The notes below the pieces were generated by a model. It made no database searches, was not told the DNA's origin, and saw nothing but the letters and a program-made list of their open reading frames with translations. DNA of 7,620 nucleotides, taken from Fusobacteriaceae bacterium (GTDB lineage Bacteria; Fusobacteriota; Fusobacteriia; Fusobacteriales; Fusobacteriaceae). The DNA is taken from assembly GCA_900764925.1 (NCBI GenBank), contig CAAFPW010000032.1:1-7620 (forward strand). The letters run 5' to 3'. Below, piece by piece: positions 1-5,793 of the stretch (positions within the stretch are counted from its first letter, which is position 1; each line of letters starts with the position of its first letter). The translations under genes and the position numbers were made by a program.

Positions 1-74
1 GAACTAAGCCATACTTGCTCTTTATTCTTTGAACGAAAGTTATTCTTGAGTTTCTAATCAGATAAATTGTAATT
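1..74. other. Window-edge stretch downstream of the importer operon, unassigned
   Basis: This short stretch lies 3' of the substrate-binding protein gene and runs off the window. I see no convincing hairpin followed by a T-run, so the operon terminator is either outside the window or of another type. A minus-strand reading frame stays open from about position 70 to the edge and a plus-strand frame stays open from the edge to a TAA at 55-57, but neither has a start or a recognisable product. It could be the end of a neighbouring gene, or part of an intergenic repeat. Confidence 0.3.
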
Positions 75-1010
75 TTATTTAACTAAAATACTATTGATAT
101 CTATTTTATTCTCTTGCATACCATTTTTTATTAAAAACTCCTGTGTCTCTACTAAGTCTTTAATATCAGCATCTCTTATCTCTGGATTAAAATCATATAG
201 TGGATATAGTTCCAATACCTCTTCCTCAGTTAAACCTACATCTTGAGCTGTTATCTTCAAAGTATTTTCAAAATTTTCATCTATATATTTAACAGCTTCA
301 TTATTAACTTTTAAAAATCTTTCAACTAATTTAGGATTTTCCTTTAAAAACTTTCCACTTACAGCTGTAACAACAAGTCCTTGTGTCAATCCCTCACCAT
401 TACTTACTACTTTAGCACCATTCTTTATAGCTTTTAAAGCCACAGGTCCAGCAAGTAAAGCTGCATCTATATGTCCACTCTCCATAGCTGCTAAAGCTTC
501 AGGTAGTCCCATATTTATAAACTCCACATCTTCCTCTTTCAAATTCCCTTTTCCTAAGTATCCAACCAATACTTGATGAAGTATTGTTCCCTTTGGACCT
601 CCTACTTTCATTCCTTTTAATGTTTCTGGAGAAGTTATATCATCTCTTTTTGAAAGTATCATAAAACCTTTTGGTGATCTACTATACACATTTGTAATTT
701 TTAAATCCACTCCATTTGAAGCTGCTATGATAGCTGAAGTCCCCCCTAGAGCATGTAAAAAATCTAATTCCCCAGCTGCTAAAGCATTTGTCTGCTCTGG
801 TCCTGTTGTCAATTCATAGAAGTTTATTTTTATTCCATCCTTTTCAAACTCCTTATCAAACATTTTTAAATTTTTCTCCAATATAGATGGAATATTTAAT
901 GGAGATTTTACATAAGTCAGATTTATCTCTTCAACTTTCTTCTCCTTTCCACATGCTGTAAATAAAAGCAGTGCACTAATACTTAATAGTAATAAAATTT
1001 TTTTCAACAT
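75..1010 (-). CDS. ABC transporter substrate-binding lipoprotein, SsuA/TauA/NMT1-like
   Basis: This 311-residue protein is predicted to be the lipid-anchored ligand receptor of the importer encoded just upstream. Residues 1-20 form a lipoprotein signal: MLKK, a Leu-rich core and a lipobox ending LFTAC, with Cys20 as the lipidation site. The mature part has the type II periplasmic-binding fold pattern of the NMT1/SsuA group, including the N-terminal beta strand EINLTYVKSP, the NALAAGELDFL segment that follows the first lobe, and the GLPEALAAMESGHIDAALLAGP segment in the second lobe. The ATG at 1010 has AAGGAGG about seven bases upstream, overlapping the stop of the ATPase gene 12 bases away, so the two are co-translated. 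The family binds sulfonates, taurine, nitrate, thiamine pyrimidine precursors or other small anions and rings. Nothing here fixes the ligand, and no sulfonatase or monooxygenase gene lies nearby. The class is secure; the substrate is unknown. Confidence 0.9.
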   Translation of the reverse strand: MLKKILLLLSISALLLFTACGKEKKVEEINLTYVKSPLNIPSILEKNLKMFDKEFEKDGIKINFYELTTGPEQTNALAAGELDFLHALGGTSAIIAASNGVDLKITNVYSRSPKGFMILSKRDDITSPETLKGMKVGGPKGTILHQVLVGYLGKGNLKEEDVEFINMGLPEALAAMESGHIDAALLAGPVALKAIKNGAKVVSNGEGLTQGLVVTAVSGKFLKENPKLVERFLKVNNEAVKYIDENFENTLKITAQDVGLTEEEVLELYPLYDFNPEIRDADIKDLVETQEFLIKNGMQENKIDINSILVK

Positions 1011-1022
1011 CTTCTTTCCTCC

Positions 1023-1721
1023 TTAGTTTTCTATTAAATTTATTATCTTACTTTTTAATTTTATTAAATCCACATCTTCAATTTTTCTTGGAAACTTCTT
1101 ATCTATTCTAAATTCTGAGATATCTCCCTCTTTTATAACTATAATTCGATGTGCCAAAGCTAAAGCCTCGTCTAAATTATGTGTCACAAAAACAATTCCT
1201 ATCTCCGTTTCCTCATATATTTTTAATAGTTCATTTTGTAGTTGTCTTCTTGTAAAATAGTCCAAAGCTGAAAAAGGTTCATCCATAAATAGAGTATTCG
1301 GTTCATAACTCAGAGCTCTAGCTATGGCTACTCTTTGAGCCATTCCTCCAGATAGTTCCTCGGGATAACTATTTCTATACTCTTTCAGCCCAATCATGTC
1401 CAAATATCTCTCTATATTTTTACTACTTCCATGAATAGATATATTTTCCTCTACATTAAACCATGGCAACAATCTACTCTCTTGAAAAACAAATCCACAC
1501 TTTCCTCTGGTTTCTAAATTTTCTTCATTATAGAATTTTATCTCCCCTATAATATTCTTATCTAAACCTGATAGCATCCTTATAAGTGTTGTCTTTCCAC
1601 ATCCGCTCTTTCCTAAAATAATCGTTATCTCATCATTTCTAATTTCTAAGTTTAAATTTTTAAAAATATCCCTCTTCCCATAATTTTTAGTTACATTTTT
1701 TAATCTATATACCCCTCTCAT
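1023..1721 (-). CDS. ABC importer ATP-binding protein, SsuB/TauB-type
   Basis: This 232-residue cytosolic ATPase should energise the importer by binding the permease next to it. All ABC motifs are intact: Walker A GKSGCGKTT at 37-45, Q-loop Gln80 in FQESRLLPW, signature LSGGMAQR at 123-130, Walker B LFMDEP at 144-149 with catalytic Glu148, D-loop SALD at 151-154 and switch His181 in VTHNLDEA. The FQExxLLPW and LSGGMAQRVAIARAL wording is typical of the nitrate/sulfonate/taurine subfamily (SsuB, TauB, NrtD), which separates it from amino-acid or metal importers. Length is usual or slightly short for the family. The ATG at 1721 lies 17 bases inside the end of the permease gene and has AGAAGGAAG five bases upstream, consistent with translational coupling. 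No residue needed for catalysis is missing. Confidence 0.93.
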   Translation of the reverse strand: MRGVYRLKNVTKNYGKRDIFKNLNLEIRNDEITIILGKSGCGKTTLIRMLSGLDKNIIGEIKFYNEENLETRGKCGFVFQESRLLPWFNVEENISIHGSSKNIERYLDMIGLKEYRNSYPEELSGGMAQRVAIARALSYEPNTLFMDEPFSALDYFTRRQLQNELLKIYEETEIGIVFVTHNLDEALALAHRIIVIKEGDISEFRIDKKFPRKIEDVDLIKLKSKIINLIEN

Positions 1722-2478
1722 ATAAACTTCCTTCTCTTCTTTTTAAATATCTTCTCATAAAGATATTAAATATATAATCTGTGAACATTCCAACTACTCC
1801 TATGGATAAAATCCCCACTATAACTATATCAGACCTAGATATCTGTTGAGCATCTAAAATCAGATAACCTATTCCTGAAGAGGACGCTATCAACTCTGCA
1901 GCAATTATCGCTCTCCAACTATATCCCAATCCCAATTTTAACCCCATCAGTATATCTGGAATAGCACTTGGTAATACTATTTTTGTAAATATCTTTTTTG
2001 TATCCAGTCCAAAAACTTTCCCAACCTCTATATATTTCTCATCACAGCTGATTATTCCCTTTAAAGAGTTTAAAAATATTGGAAAAAAACTAGCTAAAAT
2101 TATTATAACTACCTTTGATAACTCTCCTATCCCAAACCACAGTATTATCATAGGTATCAATGCCAATGGGGGAACATGTCTTAAAAATTCAAATATATTT
2201 TTAAAATACTCATAAAATTTAGGTTTTAGACCAAATATAACTCCCAATGGAAAAGCAAAAAGTGTAGATATAGAAAATCCTATTATCACTCTCTCTAAAC
2301 TTATCAATATACTTTTTAATAATTTACCATTTATCAACAATGTAAAAAAACTTTTAATTACCCTCTCAGGCGGTGGAATTATAAAACTATTCCACAGGTT
2401 TAAATTTGATCCTACCCACCATATAAGTAGAATACTTACTATTACATAAACTCTTCTCATCTTATACATCTTTATCAT
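1705..2478 (-). CDS. ABC importer permease, SsuC/TauC-type
   Basis: This 257-residue integral membrane protein is the predicted channel subunit of the importer. About six hydrophobic segments can be seen, near residues 10-29, 63-84, 102-118, 122-141, 183-199 and 215-240. The cytoplasmic coupling region reads EVGKVFGLDTKKIFTKIVLPSAIPDILMGL in pieces around 151-180, matching the EAA loop of the BPD_transp_1 family, followed by the SsuC-like W188-R-A-I-I-A-A-E195 and GIGYL at 202-206. It is the first gene of the operon. Two starts are plausible: the ATG at 2478, only two bases after AGAGG, or the ATG at 2469, about eleven bases after it. Both leave the first membrane segment intact. A PPP run at residues 35-37 and a PP at 103-104 are candidate EF-P-dependent sites. 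Substrate unknown. Confidence 0.92.
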   Translation of the reverse strand: MIKMYKMRRVYVIVSILLIWWVGSNLNLWNSFIIPPPERVIKSFFTLLINGKLLKSILISLERVIIGFSISTLFAFPLGVIFGLKPKFYEYFKNIFEFLRHVPPLALIPMIILWFGIGELSKVVIIILASFFPIFLNSLKGIISCDEKYIEVGKVFGLDTKKIFTKIVLPSAIPDILMGLKLGLGYSWRAIIAAELIASSSGIGYLILDAQQISRSDIVIVGILSIGVVGMFTDYIFNIFMRRYLKRREGSLYERGI

Positions 2479-2495
2479 TTCCTCTCTATTTAAGT

Positions 2496-2524
2496 ATTAT
2501 AACAGAAAATATATTTTTTTTAAA
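2496..2524 (-). promoter_or_regulatory. Promoter of the importer operon (extended -10)
   Basis: On the minus strand, TATAAT occupies 2496-2501 and is preceded by TGT, giving an extended -10 (TGnTATAAT). A -35-like TTTAAA lies at 2519-2524 with a 17-base spacer. Transcription would begin near 2489, leaving a leader of only about 10 bases before the permease ATG. That leaves no room for a riboswitch or attenuator, so any regulation should act at initiation. It is back-to-back with the plus-strand promoter at 2527-2555. Confidence 0.65.
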
Positions 2525-2526
2525 CC

Positions 2527-2555
2527 TTGTATTTTTTTAGTTCAAGGGGTATACT
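2527..2555 (+). promoter_or_regulatory. Promoter of the small DUF6173-like gene
   Basis: TTGTAT at 2527-2532 and TATACT at 2550-2555 are separated by exactly 17 bases, giving a plausible sigma-70-type promoter with an expected start near 2562 and a leader of about 40 bases. A 5-bp inverted repeat, CCTTG at 2525-2529 and CAAGG at 2543-2547, overlaps the -35 and spacer and could be a weak operator. The -35 sits two bases from that of the divergent importer promoter, so the two may compete for RNA polymerase. Confidence 0.5.
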
Positions 2556-2600
2556 TTTATTAAGATAGGCATACATTATTACAAAAGTCAGGTGATTTAT

Positions 2601-3017
2601 ATGAGTAAACCTAAGATACTAACATCAAAAAAATTAAAAAGAGAGGTTTTAGAAGAGCTTGAAAATTATCCTTTAGATATTCCTAGAGATTACAATATGG
2701 CTGATTGGAAATTTGAAAAACTAATAGAACAGATAAAAACTTTTGAAGATCAACTAGATGATAACCATGAGATAGCTTTAAAACTTGCCTCTTTTGGTTC
2801 TTCAGTAGTTATGTATGTGATGACAATAGGGTATCAAAACCCTGATATGTTATATTTTTATGGATTTGTAGAGGGTCAACCTGCTCAACTTATTCAACAT
2901 ATGAGTCAACTGAATTTTTTAATTACCTCTGTTGAAAAAGCTGATAAAGATAAACCAGCTAGACGTATTGGTTTTGCTCTTCCTACTTTAGATGAAAAAA
3001 AGATTCCAAGTAAATAA
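2601..3017 (+). CDS. Conserved small cytosolic protein, DUF6173-like, function unknown
   Basis: This 138-residue protein has no signal peptide or membrane segment. The N-terminal 35 residues are Lys-rich and probably flexible. The conserved-looking core spans about residues 36-125: an amphipathic helix (KFEKLIEQIKTFEDQL), then LASFGSSVVMYVMTIGYQNPDMLYFYGF at 62-89 given here in summary, then QLIQHMSQLNFLI at 96-108 and KPARRIGF at 118-125. The combination of an SFG strand, GYxNP, LIQHxSQ and RRIGF agrees with my memory of the DUF6173 family, found in Firmicutes and related bacteria and some phages, but I could not search it. The ATG at 2601 is chosen because AGGTGA lies five bases upstream; an in-frame GTG at 2592 falls inside that ribosome-binding site. 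It stands alone between its own promoter and a hairpin terminator. No function is proposed. Confidence 0.8.
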   Translation: MSKPKILTSKKLKREVLEELENYPLDIPRDYNMADWKFEKLIEQIKTFEDQLDDNHEIALKLASFGSSVVMYVMTIGYQNPDMLYFYGFVEGQPAQLIQHMSQLNFLITSVEKADKDKPARRIGFALPTLDEKKIPSK

Positions 3018-3020
3018 AAA

Positions 3021-3053
3021 TTGGGGTAGTTGTAAAATTTACAGCTACCCCAA
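3021..3053. terminator. Bidirectional hairpin terminator between convergent genes
   Basis: A 16-bp inverted repeat pairs 3021-3036 with 3038-3053 (TTGGGGTAG arm against CTACCCCAA), with one U-G wobble on the plus-strand RNA and an A-C mismatch on the minus-strand RNA; the innermost A/T pairs will open to form the loop. On the minus strand the stem is followed by TTTTTATTT, a good U-tract for the ABC-F gene that stops 12 bases before it. On the plus strand it is followed by ACTTTTAATT, a weaker tract for the small gene ending at 3017. Confidence 0.85.
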
Positions 3054-3065
3054 ACTTTTAATTAT

Positions 3066-4688
3066 CTATTCTGCATATAACTCTTCTAATCTAGCTTGAA
3101 CTCTCTCATCTTCTAAATATTCATCATAGCTCATAGTCTTATCTAAGATTCCATTAGGAGTAATCTCTATTATTCTATTAGCTACTGTTTGAATAAACTC
3201 ATGGTCATGAGCTCCAAATAAAATTGTTCCTTTAAAGTTGATTAATGCTTTGTTAAGTGATGTAATTGACTCTAGGTCTAAGTGGTCATTAGGGTTATCA
3301 AACATAAGAACGTTAGCATTAGTAAGCATCATCTTAGCTATCATACATCTTACCTTTTCTCCTCCAGATAAAACTGAACAGCTCTTTAAAGTCTCTTCTC
3401 CAGTGAATAACATTCTTCCTAAGAATCCTCTTACAAAAGCCTCGTGTTGATCTGGTGAATATGGTCTTAACCAATCAATTAAGTTTAACTCTTTATTTTC
3501 AAAGAATTTTGTATTATCCTTTGGCATATATGCTTGGCTTGTAGTAACTCCCCAAGTATAGCTTCCAGAATCTGGCTCCATCTCTCCACTTAAGATATTT
3601 AAAAGTGTTGTTTTAACTATGTCATTCTTAGCTAAGAAAACAACCTTATCTCCTGTATATATTGTAAATGAAACGTTATCTAAAACTTTTACTCCATCTA
3701 CTGTTTTAGTTAAGTTTTCAACTTTAAGCATGTTGTTTCCAGCTTCTCTCTCTTGTTTAAACTCAACAAATGGATATTTTCTATTAGATATTTGCATATC
3801 TTCAAGTTGTAACTTATCAAGAAGTTTCTTTCTTGATGTAGCTTGTTTAGATTTTGATGCGTTGGCACTGAATCTAGCGATGAACTCTTGTAACTCTTGT
3901 CTTTTTTGCTCAAGTTTCTTATTCTTAGCAGAGATAAGTTTTGTCATAAGTTGGTTTGATTCATACCAGAAATCATAGTTTCCAACATACATTTTTATCT
4001 TTCCATAATCTATATCTGTAATGTGAGTACATACTTTATTTAAGAAGTGTCTATCATGTGATACAACGATTACAGTTGTATTATCTAAATCCATTAAGAA
4101 GTTTTCAAGCCAAGTGATAGCTCTTATATCAAGTCCGTTAGTAGGCTCGTCTAATAGTAGTACATCTGGTTGTCCAAATAGAGCTTGAGCAAGTAACACC
4201 TTAACCTTTTCAGGTTCTCCTAATTCTTTCATATATTTATGGTGTAATTCAGCTCCTATTCCTAATCCCATAAGTAGAGTTTCAGCTTCTGTTTCAGCTT
4301 CCCAACCATTAAGTTCAGCAAACTCTCCCTCTAACTCTCCAGCTCTTATTCCATCCTCATCAGTAAACTCTTCTTTAGCATAGATAGCGTTTTTCTCAAC
4401 TATGATATCCCATAGTTTTTTATGTCCCATAAGAACAACATCTAAAACCTTATCCTCTTCATGAGCAAAGTGGTTTTGGTTTAATACTGCCATTCTTTTA
4501 TTTTTATCAAAAATTACCTCTCCTTCAGTAGGCTCTAACACTCCTGAAAGAATCTTTACAAATGTAGACTTACCAGCTCCGTTAGCTCCTATAAGTCCAT
4601 AACAGTTTCCAGGTGTAAATTTAATATTTACATCTTCAAAAAGCTTTCTACCAGAAAATCTCATACCTAGATTACTAGTTGCGATCAT
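3066..4688 (-). CDS. ABC-F family ATPase, YkpA/YbiT-type, with degenerate second ATP site
   Basis: A 540-residue soluble protein with two fused ABC domains and no membrane segments. ABC-F proteins bind the ribosomal E site and act on stalled or specific translation states; the precise role of the YkpA/YbiT branch is unsettled. Domain 1 has Walker A GANGAGKST (34-42), Walker B LLLDEPTNGLD with Glu181, and switch His211 in VVSHDRHF. The inter-domain linker (about 243-300) contains the Arg/Lys-rich ARFSANASKSKQATSRKK helix pair, the P-site-tRNA-interacting region. Domain 2 has an intact signature LSGGEK (440-445) and His494. However, signature 1 is LGEPE (156-160) instead of LSGGE, Walker A2 is AKNDIVKTT (353-361), and Walker B2 reads MFDNPNDHLD with Asn465 at the catalytic Glu position. 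The start at 4688 is nine bases after AAGGAGG. From memory, B. subtilis YkpA and E. coli YbiT are the nearest named relatives. Confidence 0.93.
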   Translation of the reverse strand: MIATSNLGMRFSGRKLFEDVNIKFTPGNCYGLIGANGAGKSTFVKILSGVLEPTEGEVIFDKNKRMAVLNQNHFAHEEDKVLDVVLMGHKKLWDIIVEKNAIYAKEEFTDEDGIRAGELEGEFAELNGWEAETEAETLLMGLGIGAELHHKYMKELGEPEKVKVLLAQALFGQPDVLLLDEPTNGLDIRAITWLENFLMDLDNTTVIVVSHDRHFLNKVCTHITDIDYGKIKMYVGNYDFWYESNQLMTKLISAKNKKLEQKRQELQEFIARFSANASKSKQATSRKKLLDKLQLEDMQISNRKYPFVEFKQEREAGNNMLKVENLTKTVDGVKVLDNVSFTIYTGDKVVFLAKNDIVKTTLLNILSGEMEPDSGSYTWGVTTSQAYMPKDNTKFFENKELNLIDWLRPYSPDQHEAFVRGFLGRMLFTGEETLKSCSVLSGGEKVRCMIAKMMLTNANVLMFDNPNDHLDLESITSLNKALINFKGTILFGAHDHEFIQTVANRIIEITPNGILDKTMSYDEYLEDERVQARLEELYAE

Positions 4689-4697
4689 TGAATAATT

Positions 4698-4704
4698 CCT
4701 CCTT
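4698..4704 (-). promoter_or_regulatory. Ribosome-binding site that fixes the ABC-F start
   Basis: AAGGAGG on the minus strand lies nine bases before the ATG at 4688. An upstream in-frame TTG at 4709 would read through this site as Arg-Arg-Arg, so that longer start is unlikely. The ATG-initiated product also begins as relatives do, a few residues before the first strand (SNLGMRFSG). Confidence 0.85.
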
Positions 4705-4729
4705 CTCAACTTTCAAAAAATTCCATAAT

Positions 4730-4758
4730 ATTATACCATGTATTTTGAACTTTTACAA
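4730..4758 (-). promoter_or_regulatory. Promoter of the ABC-F gene (extended -10)
   Basis: On the minus strand, TATAAT at 4730-4735 is preceded by TGG (extended -10), and TTGTAA at 4753-4758 forms the -35 with a 17-base spacer. The expected start is near 4723, giving a leader of about 35 bases that holds only the ribosome-binding site. It is divergent from the oxidoreductase promoter; the two -35 boxes are 13 bases apart. Confidence 0.7.
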
Positions 4759-4771
4759 TTAAAAAAATATA

Positions 4772-4800
4772 TTGAGTTTTTTTATTTTTTATCATATAAT
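4772..4800 (+). promoter_or_regulatory. Promoter of the oxidoreductase-earP-efp operon
   Basis: TTGAGT at 4772-4777 and a perfect TATAAT at 4795-4800 are separated by 17 bases. The expected start near 4807 leaves about 27 bases before the ATG at 4834 but only about three before an in-frame ATG at 4810, which supports the later start. Because the oxidoreductase and earP overlap and the efp ribosome-binding site overlaps the earP stop, this promoter probably serves all three genes. I see no clear extra promoter inside earP, but a second one for efp cannot be excluded. Confidence 0.75.
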
Positions 4801-4833
4801 ATAACCTGAATGTTTGTAAAAAAGGAGATGAAA

Positions 4834-5793
4834 ATGGCATCTATATTCGATGGTTTTAAAATAAAAAATATAGAGTTAAGAAATAGAATAGTTCTTCCAC
4901 CACTTGTAAGATTTTCTATTTTAGATGTAGATGGATATGTCAATGATAAGCTTGTAGCTTGGTATGAAGATGTCCTTCGTGGTGGTGTAGGAATGGTAAT
5001 AGTTGAAGCGACAGCTGTAAGCGAAGATGGAAAACTCAGAGAAAACCAACTTGGAATATGGGATGATACATTTATCTCTGGTTTAAAAAAAATTGCTGAT
5101 AAGTGTCATGAGTACAATGTTCCTGTACTTATACAACTACATCATGCTGGTTTTAAAGAGGATATTAAAAATGTAGATAAACATATTTTAGATGAGATAT
5201 TAGAAAAATTTAAAGTCGCTTTTCATAGAGCAAAACTTGCTGGTTTTGATGGAATAGAGATACATGGAGCACATACTTATCTCATCTCTCAACTTAATTC
5301 TAGACTTTGGAACACTAGAGAAGATGAGTATGGAGGAAGTTTTGAAAAGAGAATGTACTTCTCAAAAAGACTTATAGAGGAAACTAGAGAGTTATTTGAT
5401 GACAATTTTATTCTAGGATATAGAATGGGTGGTAATGAACCTGAGCTAACTGATGGGATAGAGATAGCTAAATACCTAGAGAGTTTAGGAGTAGATCTGA
5501 TTCATGTCTCTTCTGGGGTACCTGATCCTAAATATACAAGAAAAGAGAAAGTTGATGTTCCAAAGGATTTCCCATTAGATTGGGTAATCTATATGGGTAC
5601 AGAGATTAGAAAGCATCTCTCTATTCCTGTAATAGGTGTAAGAAATATAAGGAGAGAAAAACAAGCTAGTTGGCTTGTAGAGAATGATCTTCTTGACCTT
5701 GTAGCTGTGGGAAGAGCTATGATCGCTCGTCCAAATTGGGTAAATGTAGCTAGAAAGGAGTATGAAGCTAGAAATGGAATTAAAAACTCTTGA
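4834..5793 (+). CDS. Old-yellow-enzyme-family FMN oxidoreductase, shortened
   Basis: This 319-residue cytosolic protein is a TIM-barrel flavin oxidoreductase of the OYE/YqjM type, which transfers hydride from NAD(P)H via FMN, usually to activated alkenes. Visible family marks: LRNRIVLPPL at 15-24, IQLHHAG at 100-106, GFDGIEIHGAHTYLI at 137-151 with the substrate-binding pair His144/His147 and Tyr149, DEYGGSFEKR at 164-173, Arg197 in GYRMGG, and the FMN-phosphate segment AVGRAM at 291-296. It lacks the C-terminal 4Fe-4S/FAD module of dienoyl-CoA reductases. Against YqjM, recalled from memory, about 20 residues are missing between HAG and the GFDG helix, including the usual APSAI loop, and the flavin-tuning Cys is Val25. 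The start at 4834 is six bases after GGAG; an in-frame ATG at 4810 would be nearly leaderless. Its end overlaps earP by 20 bases. The substrate is unknown. Confidence 0.9.
   Translation: MASIFDGFKIKNIELRNRIVLPPLVRFSILDVDGYVNDKLVAWYEDVLRGGVGMVIVEATAVSEDGKLRENQLGIWDDTFISGLKKIADKCHEYNVPVLIQLHHAGFKEDIKNVDKHILDEILEKFKVAFHRAKLAGFDGIEIHGAHTYLISQLNSRLWNTREDEYGGSFEKRMYFSKRLIEETRELFDDNFILGYRMGGNEPELTDGIEIAKYLESLGVDLIHVSSGVPDPKYTRKEKVDVPKDFPLDWVIYMGTEIRKHLSIPVIGVRNIRREKQASWLVENDLLDLVAVGRAMIARPNWVNVARKEYEARNGIKNS
5755..5760 (+). promoter_or_regulatory. Ribosome-binding site of earP inside the upstream gene
   Basis: AAGGAG lies within the last codons of the oxidoreductase gene. It is one base from an ATG at 5762 and 13 bases from the ATG at 5774; neither spacing is ideal. 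One base is too close for initiation, and only the 5774 start gives the N-terminal length typical of EarP, so 5774 is preferred. Confidence 0.6.

Noticed and set aside
2592..2600. GTG start for the DUF6173-like gene
   Set aside because: It lies inside the AGGTGA ribosome-binding site that serves the ATG at 2601.
2479..2600. Possible riboswitch in the divergent intergenic region
   Set aside because: The predicted leaders are about 10 and 40 bases and show no conserved riboswitch core; the region is accounted for by two promoters.
3238..3450. Plus-strand open frame of 70 codons
   Set aside because: It lies fully inside the ABC-F gene on the opposite strand, which has clear family motifs; the frame has no ribosome-binding site or recognisable product.
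3619..3978. Plus-strand open frame of 119 codons and a minus-strand frame at 3710-3913
   Set aside because: Both overlap the linker and second domain of the ABC-F gene; their Ser/Cys/Leu- or Lys/Leu-rich compositions are what AT-rich antisense or out-of-frame reading gives.
4023..4253. Possible frameshift or pseudogene in the ABC-F gene because of the odd LGEPE signature
   Set aside because: The reading frame is unbroken, and the flanking residues (MKE before, KVKVLLAQALF after) remain in register with the family, so these are substitutions, not a frameshift.
4689..4709. TTG start extending the ABC-F protein by seven residues
   Set aside because: The added codons contain the AAGGAGG ribosome-binding site, and the ATG at 4688 has proper spacing.
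4810..4833. ATG starts at 4810 and 4828 for the oxidoreductase
   Set aside because: The 4810 start is about three bases from the predicted transcription start and has no ribosome-binding site; 4828 abuts the GGAG. The ATG at 4834 fits both spacing and family N-terminus.
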